64,000 nt of DNA, taken from the NCBI GenBank assembly GCA_963739645.1, contig CAVUBM010000015.1, positions 1 through 64,000 of the forward strand, read 5' to 3'. This document shows, piece by piece, positions 54,498 through 62,433 of the stretch (positions within the stretch are counted from its first letter, which is position 1; each line of letters opens with the position of its first letter). Below the pieces are notes generated by a model. It was given only the letters and a program-made list of their open reading frames with translations. It ran no database searches and had not been told where the DNA came from. Source of the DNA: JASHPR01 sp963739645 (GTDB taxonomy: Bacteria; Actinomycetota; Actinomycetes; Streptosporangiales; Streptosporangiaceae). The position numbers and the translations under genes are program-made.

Positions 54498-55023
54498 ATG
54501 GAGACCACAATGCCCGCGAGATTCACCACCGTCGCCTCGCCGATCGGCGAGCTCACCCTGGTGGCCGACGACGACCGCGCTGACCGGGGTCTACTTCCCG
54601 CACCACTGGTACCGGCCGGACCAGGCCACCTTCGGTGCCCGCGACGACACCGGCTTCGGCGACGTCAAGCGCCAGCTGAGCGAGTACTTCGCGGGCGACC
54701 GCGAGCGGTTCGACCTGCCGCTCGACGCGCGGGGCGATGAGTTCCAGCGCCGGGTCTGGGACCTGATCGACCGGATTCCGTACGGGCAGACCACCACCTA
54801 CGGCGACCTGGCCCGCGAGCTGGCCAGCGAGCGGCACGGCCAGGTCCTGGCCAAGGACGTCGGGGCCGCGGTGGGCCGCAACCCGCTGAGCGTGATCGTG
54901 CCCTGCCACCGTGTGGTCGGCAAGGACGGCAAGCTCACCGGCTACGCTGGCGGGCTGGCCCGCAAGAGGTTCCTGCTGGAGCTCGAGCAGCCGTCCGCGG
55001 CGCGGTCCGCGAAGCTTTTCTGA
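54498..55023 (+). CDS. ogt: Methylated-DNA-protein-cysteine methyltransferase, copy 1, one frameshift
   Basis: About 175 residues. It begins ARFTTVASPIGELTLVADDD, shifts near 54580 to TGVYFPHHWYRPDQATFG, then FQRRVWDLIDRIPYGQTTTY and the active site VIVPCHRVVGKDGKLTGYAG. The Cys in PCHRV accepts the alkyl group from O6-alkylguanine in a suicide reaction. First gene of a run with an ECF sigma factor, a second Ogt and an oxygenase. Confidence 0.87.
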
Positions 55024-55065
55024 GCGGGCACCTCACGTCCCGCCGGTCAGGAGCGTCTACATCAC

Positions 55066-55559
55066 GTGACAGGCAAACCGCCGTTCGAGGCCGTGGTCGC
55101 CCAGCATGGCGCGATGGTGCTGCGGGTGTGCCGGGCCGTGCTCGGCGCGGGCGACGCCGATGACGCGTGGTCGGAGACGTTCCTGGCCGCCCTCAGGGCG
55201 TACCCGGGGCTGCCCGCCGACGCGAACGTCGAGGCCTGGCTGGTGCGATCGCGCACCACAAGGCGATCGACGTCACCCGGGCCGCGGCGCGCCGCGCGCT
55301 GCCGGTCGCCGACGTCCCGCAGCGGCCGTCAGCGCACCGGGCGGACGGCCGTGACCTCGACCTGCAGGCCGCGCTGGCCACGCTGCCGCGCAAGCAGCGG
55401 GAGGCGGTCGCCTATCACTACCTGGCCGGGATGCCGTACGCCGACGTCGCCGCCGTCATCGGCGGCAGGGCCGACGCGGCCCGCAGATCGGCGGCTGACG
55501 GCATCGCCAGACTGCGCAAGACCTACGCCGGGGCCACAGCAGAAGGAGAGGCCCGATGA
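55066..55559 (+). CDS. ECF-type RNA polymerase sigma factor, one frameshift
   Basis: About 165 residues. Region 2 spans FEAVVAQHGAMVLRVCRAVL to ADDAWSETFLAALRAYPGLP. A shift near 55250 leads to a linker (HHKAIDVTRAAARR). Region 4 is ALATLPRKQREAVAYHYLAG followed by ADVAAVIGGRADAARRS. The shift is a single missing base in an otherwise conserved stretch. No anti-sigma gene is adjacent. It overlaps the second Ogt gene by four bases, so it may direct transcription of this repair cluster. Confidence 0.82.
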
Positions 55560-56175
55560 TGACCAACCACGAGCCAGAGGCGAGGGATCTGCTCGAGACC
55601 CTGCCCGGCGTCACCGACGCGCAGCTGCGCACGCTGCACGACCGGCTGGCCGCCAGCGCGGCGGCCGACGGCGTGCTCGACGTGGCGTACCGCACGCTCG
55701 ACACCCCGGCGGGCACGCTGCTGCTGGCCGCGACCGGCCGGGGACTGGTCCGGGTGGCCTGGGCGTCCGAGGACCACGACCAGGTGCTGGAAACGCTCGC
55801 CACCCGGCTCAGCCCGCGGATCCTGAACGCTCCGACGCGGCTGGATCCGGCGGCCCGCGAGCTCGACGAGTACTTCGCCGGCGCCGCGCCGGGAGTTCGA
55901 CCTGCCGCTGGACTTCAGCCTGTCCGCGGGGTTCCGCCGGGTCGTGCTCGGCTGCCTGACCGACATCGGCGTACGGCCGGACGGCCAGCTACGCCGTGGT
56001 CGCGGCCGCGGCGGGCAGCCCCCGGGCGTTCCGCGCGGTCGGCACGGCCTGCAGGACCAACCCCCTGCCCGTGGTGGTCCCGTGCCACCGGGTGATCCAC
56101 GCCGACGGCTCGATCGGGGCGTACCTCGGCGGGCCCGAGGCCAAGCGGATGCTGCTGAACCTGGAGGCCGCATGA
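55556..56175 (+). CDS. Methylated-DNA-protein-cysteine methyltransferase, copy 2, two frameshifts
   Basis: About 206 residues. An extra N-terminal helical part (LETLPGVTDAQLRTLHDRLA) precedes the domain DVAYRTLDTPAGTLLLAATG. Shifts near 55885 and 55975 lead to FDLPLDFSLSAGFRRVVLGC, YGRTASYAVVAAAAGSPRAF and the active site VVVPCHRVIHADGSIGAYLG. It is clearly different from copy 1. Coupled to the sigma gene upstream and to the oxygenase downstream by 4-base overlaps. Confidence 0.83.
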
Positions 56176-56914
56176 CCACCACGACCAGGACGCCCGCCAC
56201 GGCGAGCCCGTGGCGGGACCGCGTCGAGGCCGGCGACTGGGACCGCATCACCGGCGAGATCAACGCCCTGGGGTGCGGGCTCACGCCGCAGCTGCTGACC
56301 GCGCCGGAGTGCGAGCAGATCGCCGGGCTGTACGACACACGGCGAGCTGTTCCGGTCGACGATCACCATGGGCACGTACCGCTTCGGCGAGGGGGAGTAC
56401 CGCTACTTCGCGCGGCCCTACCCGGAGCCGGTCGAGCAGCTCAAGCAGGCGCTCTACCCGCGGCTGCTGCCGATCGCCCGGGACTGGTACGGCAAGCTCG
56501 GCCGGCCCGCCCCGTGGCCCGACACACTCGACGAGTGGCTGGACATGTGCCACGCGGCCGGGCAGGCCAAGTCAACGGCGATCCTGCTGCGGTACCGGGA
56601 GAACGACTGGAACGCGCTGCACCGTGACCTGTACGGCGACCTCGTGTTCCCGCTGCAGGTCGTGGTCAACCTGAGCCGCCCCGGCGGCGACCACACCGGC
56701 GGCGAGTTCCTGCTGCTCGAGCAGCGGCCCCGGGCCCAGTCCCGCGGGACCGTCGACGCTGATCCCGCAGGGGCACGGGCTGGTGTTCACCACGCGGGAC
56801 CGGCCGGTGCCGTCCCGGCGCGGCTGGTCGGCCGCGCCGGTCCGGCACGGGGTGTCGGTCATCCGCTCGGGGCAGCGGTTCACCCTGGGTCTGGTGCTGC
56901 ACGACGCGGCGTGA
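56172..56914 (+). CDS. 2-oxoglutarate-Fe(II) oxygenase, two frameshifts
   Basis: About 247 residues. After a shift near 56340, GTYRFGEGEYRYFARPYPEP leads to the iron motif HRDLYGDLVFPLQVVVNL (His-x-Asp). After another near 56750 come QGHGLVFTTRD, VRHGVSVIRSG with the second iron His, and QRFTLGLVLHDA with the 2-oxoglutarate Arg. It is AlkB-like in chemistry and setting but not a classic AlkB. The overlap with the Ogt gene suggests oxidative removal of alkyl lesions. Confidence 0.8.
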
Positions 56915-56921
56915 CCGCCGG

Positions 56922-57374
56922 TCAGGTCCCCGGCTCCAGGCGGGTGGTCACGCCGATGCGGTTCCACGCGTTGATGGCCAGCACCAGGCTGATGAGCTGG
57001 GCCAGCTCCGGCTGGCCGAAATGCTTCGCCGCGTGGTCGTACACGTCGTCGGGGACGTGGGTCTCGCTCAGCAGCGTCATGGCGTCGGTCAGGGCCAGGG
57101 CCGCGCGCTCGCGCTCGGTGTAGTACGGCGCCTCGGGCCACGCGGGCAGGGCGTACAGCCGCTGCTCGGTCTCGCCGCCGGTCCTGGCGTCGGTGCTGTG
57201 CATGTCGATGCAGTACACACAGCCGTTGAGCTGCGAGGCGCGGACGCGGACCAGTTCCTTCAGCGCAGGCTCGAGGCCTTCGCCCGCGGCCGCGTCGAGG
57301 GCGATCATCGCCTTGTAGACGCGCGGCGCCAGTGACTTCAGGTCCATTCGCTGGATGCTCTGTGTTGTCGTCAT
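56922..57374 (-). CDS. AhpD-like carboxymuconolactone decarboxylase family protein
   Basis: 150 residues. The thiol motif is NGCVYCIDMHSTDA (Cys-x2-Cys-x3-His) of AhpD-type peroxidase partners, followed by RERAALALTDAMTLLSETHV. It probably acts in peroxide detoxification. Divergent from a MocR-type regulator whose start is 47 bases away, a common pairing in which the regulator controls this gene. Confidence 0.88.
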   Translation of the reverse strand: MTTTQSIQRMDLKSLAPRVYKAMIALDAAAGEGLEPALKELVRVRASQLNGCVYCIDMHSTDARTGGETEQRLYALPAWPEAPYYTERERAALALTDAMTLLSETHVPDDVYDHAAKHFGQPELAQLISLVLAINAWNRIGVTTRLEPGT

Positions 57375-57420
57375 ACCGCCACGCTAACCGCCAGAAGGCC
57401 CAGGAGTATGGTCCAGCTCT

Positions 57421-58833
57421 ATGCAGGAATCATGGGCCAATCCTGGAGTTGATCTCCTCCTCGACCTGCGCGGGGCCCGGGGCCGCGCGGCCGTGGAGAA
57501 CGCGCTGCGGGACGCGGTCCGCGGCGGCCGGCTGGCGGCCGGGACGCCGCTGCCGTCGTCGCGGGCGCTGTCCGCCGAGCTCGGGCTGGCCCGCAACACC
57601 GTGGCCGACGCCTACGGCCAGCTGGTCGCCGAGGGCTGGCTGACCGCCCGCCAGGGCTCCGGCACGCGGGTCGCCGAGCGCGCTCGGCCGCAGGCCAGAC
57701 CGTCGTCCGTGCCGCAGCCGCCGTCCGGCACCCGGCTGCGCTACAACCTCACCCCCGGCACCCCGGACCTGGCCGGGTTCCCGCGCACCGCCTGGCTGTC
57801 CGCGGCCCGCCGGGCCATGGCCGCGGCGCCGAACGGCCTGTTCGGCTACCCCGATCCGCGCGGGCACCTGGGCCTGCGCGAGACGCTGGCCGCCTACCTG
57901 GCCCGGGTCAGGGGCGTGCGCGCCACGCCGGACCAGGTCGTGATCTGCTCCGGGTTCGTGCAGGCGCTGAGCCTGCTCGCCGGCACGCTGCGCCGCGATG
58001 GCGCGCGCACGCTGGCGGTCGAGTCGCACGGCCTCAGCCTGCATCGCGAGCTGGTGCGCGCAGCCGGGCTCACCACCCGGCCGGTGACCGTGGACGGCGC
58101 AGGCGCGCGGGTGGACGAATTCGGCGACTGCGACGCGGCGCTGCTCACCCCCTCGCACCAGTTCCCGCTCGGCGTGCCGCTCGCCGCGCGCCGGCGGGCC
58201 GCCGTGCTGGAATGGGCCAGGGCGCGCGGCGGCCTGATCATCGAGGACGACTACGACGGTGAGTTCCGCTACGACCGCAAGCCGATCGGCGCGCTCCAGG
58301 GCCTCGCCCCGGACCTGGTGGCCTACGCGGGCACCGCGAGCAAGAGCCTGGTGCCAGCGCTCGGCCTGGCCTGGCTGGTGGTTCCGCTCCGCCTGCTCGA
58401 CCCGGTCGTCGAGGCCAAGCGGCTCAGCGACGGGTACACCGGCCTGCTGGAACAGCTCACGCTGGACGAGTTCATCACCTCCGGCGGCTATGACCGCCAC
58501 GTCCGCCGGTCCCGGCTGCGCTACCGGCGCCGGCGTGACCAGCTGCTGACGGCCCTGGCCGAGCGCACGTCCGGCATCACCGTGACCGGCATCGCGGCCG
58601 GACTGCACGCCGTGGCCGAACTGGACGGTCTGCGGGCCGAGGACGAGCCTGGCCTCAGGACCCGGGCCGCGCGAGCCGGGCTGGCCATCCAGACGCTGAG
58701 CTTCTACCGTCATGATCCGCGGCCGGACGTGCCCGCGGCGCTGGTCATCGGCTATGCGACCCCGCCTGCGCACGCGTACCTGGGTGCCATCGACGCGCTG
58801 TGCGACACCGTCGGGCTGACCACGGGCGGCTGA
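57421..58833 (+). CDS. MocR-family (GntR-aminotransferase) regulator
   Basis: 470 residues. N-terminal GntR winged helix (LPSSRALSAELGLARNTVAD) and a C-terminal aminotransferase-like domain with GYPDPRGHLGLRETLAAYL, IIEDDYDGEFRYD and the PLP lysine in AGTASKSLVPALGLAW. Such regulators sense pyridoxal phosphate or an amino compound. The divergent AhpD-like gene is the probable target. Confidence 0.9.
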   Translation: MQESWANPGVDLLLDLRGARGRAAVENALRDAVRGGRLAAGTPLPSSRALSAELGLARNTVADAYGQLVAEGWLTARQGSGTRVAERARPQARPSSVPQPPSGTRLRYNLTPGTPDLAGFPRTAWLSAARRAMAAAPNGLFGYPDPRGHLGLRETLAAYLARVRGVRATPDQVVICSGFVQALSLLAGTLRRDGARTLAVESHGLSLHRELVRAAGLTTRPVTVDGAGARVDEFGDCDAALLTPSHQFPLGVPLAARRRAAVLEWARARGGLIIEDDYDGEFRYDRKPIGALQGLAPDLVAYAGTASKSLVPALGLAWLVVPLRLLDPVVEAKRLSDGYTGLLEQLTLDEFITSGGYDRHVRRSRLRYRRRRDQLLTALAERTSGITVTGIAAGLHAVAELDGLRAEDEPGLRTRAARAGLAIQTLSFYRHDPRPDVPAALVIGYATPPAHAYLGAIDALCDTVGLTTGG

Positions 58834-59067
58834 CCACGGGCGGGTCCCCGCGTGGCGGCGGGCCGGCGTCGTCACGGCCTGGCGGAAACCGGGAAGGTCC
58901 TCGGGTGAGTGCGTCCGGTCACGTCGAGGGCCTGTCCGATGAGCTACCGGGGTTCGGTAGCCTGCGGGCTCGGGTCAGGCCGCGTCCCAGGCGTGGGCCC
59001 GGGCTGACTCGAACTCCCGGCACTAGCTAGTTGCGTGACAGGACGGCAGGCCTATCGCGGCTGGCCG

Positions 59068-59349
59068 TCATACCTCTGCGGCCTGGGTGTCCTCAGGCTC
59101 AGCTAACTGCCTGGCTCGCGCCCGTGTGTTCGCGCCGGTGCCCGGCCGGATGCTGGGCGGATTGGCCCAGCGCGCGGTCCAGCGTTCCGTGCATCCGTGC
59201 GTGTCCATGCAGTACCAGCGAACGTCGCTGCAGGCGCTGCCACCGTCAGGCACCATGTGATCCGCGGGCTGGCGGGTGCCGCACAGCCAGCAGGTCTCCA
59301 CGATGGACGGCCCGGCCAGGGCCGGCGACAAACGCTCTCCGTAGGCCAT
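59068..59349 (-). CDS. Small Cys-rich, probably zinc-binding protein
   Basis: 93 residues. It has CWLCGTRQPADHMVPDGG, then SACSDVRWYCMDTHGCTERW, giving five Cys and His residues suited to zinc. The C-terminal half is Arg/Ala-rich. The ATG at 59349 has GGAGGGG eight bases upstream, which makes the gene credible. I do not recognise the family. Confidence 0.6.
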   Translation of the reverse strand: MAYGERLSPALAGPSIVETCWLCGTRQPADHMVPDGGSACSDVRWYCMDTHGCTERWTARWANPPSIRPGTGANTRARARQLAEPEDTQAAEV

Positions 59350-59555
59350 ATCAGTTCCCCTCCGACGATGAGCCGCGATCCGGGGGGGACCTGGCGGGGA
59401 CCAGCTCGGCATCGCGGCTGGCTCGACAACCGATCTGGGCAGTCTTGCACGGCTGACCTCCGGCAGTCCACGTGTTACGGGCAACCGATACAGACCTCAC
59501 CCTGGTGAGGCCGACGTTCTCTGGTGCCACGGGAGTCGTCTGGCATGATCGTCTC

Positions 59556-60098
59556 GTGACTGCCAGTGATCTCACCAATCTGGCGCGTGACCTTGTGGCG
59601 CGATGCCGCCTGCGGGGCACGTTCACGCTGCGTTCCGGCCAGACCAGCTCCGAGTACTTCGACAAGTACCTCTTCGAATCTGATCCGGTGCTGTTGCGCC
59701 GGGTGGTCAGCGACATGACGGTGCTGGTTCCCCCGGGGACCGAACTGCTCGGCGGCCTGGAACTCGGCGGCGTCCCGCTGGCCACGGTGCTCAGCCAGGT
59801 CACCGGCATCCCAGCGCTGTTCGTGCGGAAACAGGCCAAGACCTACGGCACCGCCCGGCTCGCCGAGGGCGCCGACCCGGCAGGCCGCAACGTCCTGCTG
59901 GTCGAAGACGTGATCACCACAGGCGGCGCGGTGGCCGGGGCGGCCAGGGCGCTGCGCGGCCTCGGGGCCACGGTGACCACGGTGGTCTGTGCGATCGACC
60001 GCTCCCGGCCCGGCGGCACCGGCCTGGCGGACGAGGGAGTCGAGGTCAGGCCGGTCCTGACCAGGGCTCTGCTCGATGCCGCAGCCCGGACGGCCTGA
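59556..60098 (+). CDS. pyrE: Orotate phosphoribosyltransferase
   Basis: 180 residues, intact. It joins orotate to PRPP in pyrimidine synthesis. RGTFTLRSGQTSSEYFDKYL, LLGGLELGGVPLATVL, FVRKQAKTYGTARLAEG and the PRPP motif VLLVEDVITTGGAVAGAA. The GTG at 59556 is the natural start. No other pyr genes are adjacent. Confidence 0.9.
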   Translation: MTASDLTNLARDLVARCRLRGTFTLRSGQTSSEYFDKYLFESDPVLLRRVVSDMTVLVPPGTELLGGLELGGVPLATVLSQVTGIPALFVRKQAKTYGTARLAEGADPAGRNVLLVEDVITTGGAVAGAARALRGLGATVTTVVCAIDRSRPGGTGLADEGVEVRPVLTRALLDAAARTA

Positions 60099-60124
60099 CC
60101 CCAGGGACCAGATGGACCCGGCCG

Positions 60125-60754
60125 TCAGACGTGCTCGGTGGCCAGCCGGGCGCTGAAACCGACGAGCACCGCGCCGGTGGTGGCGTCCAGGCTGCGGCGG
60201 ACCTTCCGGCGCAGCAGGAGGCTGCGGGCGCCGTGGATCCCGGCCGTGAGCACGAACAGGTAGCCGAGGCCCAGCACGGCATGGCTCCAGGCGAGCGCCA
60301 GCAGCCACCCGATGGCGACGCCCGGGCTGAGAAACTGCGGAAGCACGGCCAGGTAGAACACCAGCACCTTGGGGTTGGTGATATTGGAGAGGAATCCCTG
60401 ACGCCAGCCGGTGAAGCCCCTGCCGCCCGCATCCTGGTCGTCGCCGTCGATCGGCGCGTAACGGCCGCGGACCGCCGACCGGATCGCCTGGGCGCCCAGG
60501 TAGGCCAGGTAGGCGACGCCGGCCCACTTGATGGCCTCGAAGACGGGCTGGGCGCGGACGATCACGGCCCCGAGGCCGCAGGCTGCGGCGGTTCCCTGCA
60601 CGAAGTTGGACGACGCCACGCCCAGCGCCGCCCATCGGCCCCGGCGGCGGCCGCCAGCGATGGTGTTCTTGGTCACCACCGCGAAGTCCGGCCCCGGAAT
60701 GAGGATCAGCACGACCGCGAATATCAGGAACTCGCCATATTTCGACCAGGTCAC
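60125..60754 (-). CDS. LysE/RhtB-family amino acid exporter
   Basis: 209 residues, six helices. LIFAVVLILIPGPDFAVVTK, the family N-terminal motif with Pro-Gly-Pro, and GFLSNITNPKVLVFYLAVLP. Exports amino acids or similar small molecules. Starts at GTG, 21 bases from the divergent methyltransferase gene. Convergent with pyrE, 26 bases apart. Confidence 0.88.
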   Translation of the reverse strand: MTWSKYGEFLIFAVVLILIPGPDFAVVTKNTIAGGRRRGRWAALGVASSNFVQGTAAACGLGAVIVRAQPVFEAIKWAGVAYLAYLGAQAIRSAVRGRYAPIDGDDQDAGGRGFTGWRQGFLSNITNPKVLVFYLAVLPQFLSPGVAIGWLLALAWSHAVLGLGYLFVLTAGIHGARSLLLRRKVRRSLDATTGAVLVGFSARLATEHV

Positions 60755-60775
60755 TCCCGCACGGTACTATCCGGC

Positions 60776-61627
60776 GTGGCCGACATGGACGGCTGCGCCA
60801 ACGCAGCGCAGGCGGAGCGGTGGAACGGCGTCGGCGGGCGCCACTGGATCGCCAACCGCGAGCGTCACCTGGCCGGACACCAGCGCCTGGTCTGGCGCCT
60901 GTTCGACGCCGCGGCGATCTCACCGGGTGACCGTGTGCTGGACGTGGGCTGCGGCTGCGGCGAGACCACGATCGCGGCGGCGCAGGCGGCGGGCGAGCCG
61001 GGTGACGGCAGCGCCCTGGGGGTGGACCTGTCCGGCCCGATGCTGGACGTCGCGCGCGGGCTCGCGGCCCAGGCCGGCCTGCCGAACGTCGGCTTCGTGC
61101 AAGCCGACGCGCAGGTCTACCCGCTGTCCAGGGATTTCTATGACGTCATGATCAGCAGCTTCGGCGTGATGTTCTTTGACGACCCGGCCGCGGCGTTCGC
61201 GAACATCGCCGCCGCGCTGCGGCCGCGCGGCCGGCTGGCGTTCCTGTGCTGGCAGGACGAGATGAGCAACGACCTGTTCGGCATCGTGCTGCGCGCGTTC
61301 GCGCCCTGGACGCAGCTGCCGGACCTGCCCGGCTGGGACCTGTTCGCCGATCCGCGCCGGATCGAGGAGATGCTGAGCGGAGCCGGCTGGACCGGCATCC
61401 GAATCGACGGGCTCAGCCAGCCGGCCTGGATGGGGTCCGACCTCGCCGACGTGATGGCCTATGTCCGCGACATGCGCATGGTCCGCGTCCTGGCGGATCA
61501 GCTCGGGGACCAGGGGCTGACCGAGCGGGCGCTGGCCACCGTCGCCGACGACTACGCGGCCCGCCAGCGCGCCGACGGCGTATGGGTCCAGGCCGCCGCC
61601 TGGCTGGTCACCGCCAGCCGCAGCTGA
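60776..61627 (+). CDS. Class I SAM-dependent methyltransferase
   Basis: 283 residues, intact. QAERWNGVGGRHWIANRERH, motif I VLDVGCGCGETTIAAAQA, VDLSGPMLDVARGLAAQAGL and SSFGVMFFDDPAAAFANIAA. It resembles a common actinobacterial small-molecule methyltransferase group. The substrate is unknown. The GTG start at 60776 is divergent from the exporter. Confidence 0.85.
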   Translation: MADMDGCANAAQAERWNGVGGRHWIANRERHLAGHQRLVWRLFDAAAISPGDRVLDVGCGCGETTIAAAQAAGEPGDGSALGVDLSGPMLDVARGLAAQAGLPNVGFVQADAQVYPLSRDFYDVMISSFGVMFFDDPAAAFANIAAALRPRGRLAFLCWQDEMSNDLFGIVLRAFAPWTQLPDLPGWDLFADPRRIEEMLSGAGWTGIRIDGLSQPAWMGSDLADVMAYVRDMRMVRVLADQLGDQGLTERALATVADDYAARQRADGVWVQAAAWLVTASRS

Positions 61628-61645
61628 CGCCATAGGATCAGGCCG

Positions 61646-62287
61646 ATGCGTCGCGAGTCTTCTACCGTGGTGGTCCTGGTCGGCGCCGTAGGTAACGGGC
61701 TGCTGGCCGCGCTCCGCACGTCACCCGGCATCTCTGTCGCCCGCGCACCCGGCGCCGGGACCGGCGGGCCGTCCGCGGAGGAGCCTGCGGCCGCCGAGCA
61801 GCGGCCGGGCTGGGAGGCCGGGGCCCTGGCCCTCCGGGAGGCAGCGCGGCGGCAGTCGATGTACGTGATCGTGCCCGAGGACCCGCTGGCCGGGGTGGCC
61901 GCGGAGTGGCGGGCGATGTGGGATATGTCGGCCGGGCCTGGCGGGGCCGCCGGATTCGAGCAGCAGGCCGCGGAGGCGCTGGCCGCCTGGCGCGGTAACC
62001 GGTTCGAGCTGCCTGATTACTACCTCGTCGTGGCCCCAGCCCAGGGCAGCACGGCCGGCCCTGATCTGTACCTGGGCCCGCTGCGCGCCGTGCGCCCGCG
62101 CCGGGTGGCCGTCGCCGTGGCCGGCGTCACCGACGGGCCGGGCCGGGCGTCACGGCTGGTGGACACGCTCACGTCGCTGCAGCACGGCCCGTGGTGGCCG
62201 CCGCTGGACGAGCTGCTCGAGGCCGCCCGGCGCTTCTACGCCGGCGGCCTCGCCGAGACCCAGCCCGGGCCCGGCGCAGGCAGCTGA
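61646..62287 (+). CDS. Hypothetical protein
   Basis: 213 residues. Short hydrophobic start (STVVVLVGAVGNGLLAAL), Ala/Gly-rich linker, then RQSMYVIVPEDPLAGVAAEW and NRFELPDYYLVVAPAQGS. Region B codon style through its length supports coding. No family is recognised. It starts 18 bases after the methyltransferase gene and may be co-transcribed. Confidence 0.6.
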   Translation: MRRESSTVVVLVGAVGNGLLAALRTSPGISVARAPGAGTGGPSAEEPAAAEQRPGWEAGALALREAARRQSMYVIVPEDPLAGVAAEWRAMWDMSAGPGGAAGFEQQAAEALAAWRGNRFELPDYYLVVAPAQGSTAGPDLYLGPLRAVRPRRVAVAVAGVTDGPGRASRLVDTLTSLQHGPWWPPLDELLEAARRFYAGGLAETQPGPGAGS

Positions 62288-62433
62288 GCTGCCGGGCCAC
62301 GTCCTTGATCCGCCCGGCTGTCTTCCCGTCATGCGCGCGCTGATCGAGTTGCACGGAGTGTGTATTAAGTGCGCGGTTCCTGCCTCTGTCTGAGCAGGAA
62401 GGGCCAGCCGCGCCCGCGGGGTAATGGGGGGAC

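Noticed and set aside
60131..60775. Upstream extension of the methyltransferase ORF
   Set aside because: The extension is antisense to the LysE gene and its sequence is Gln/Arg-rich without motifs. The natural start is GTG 60776.
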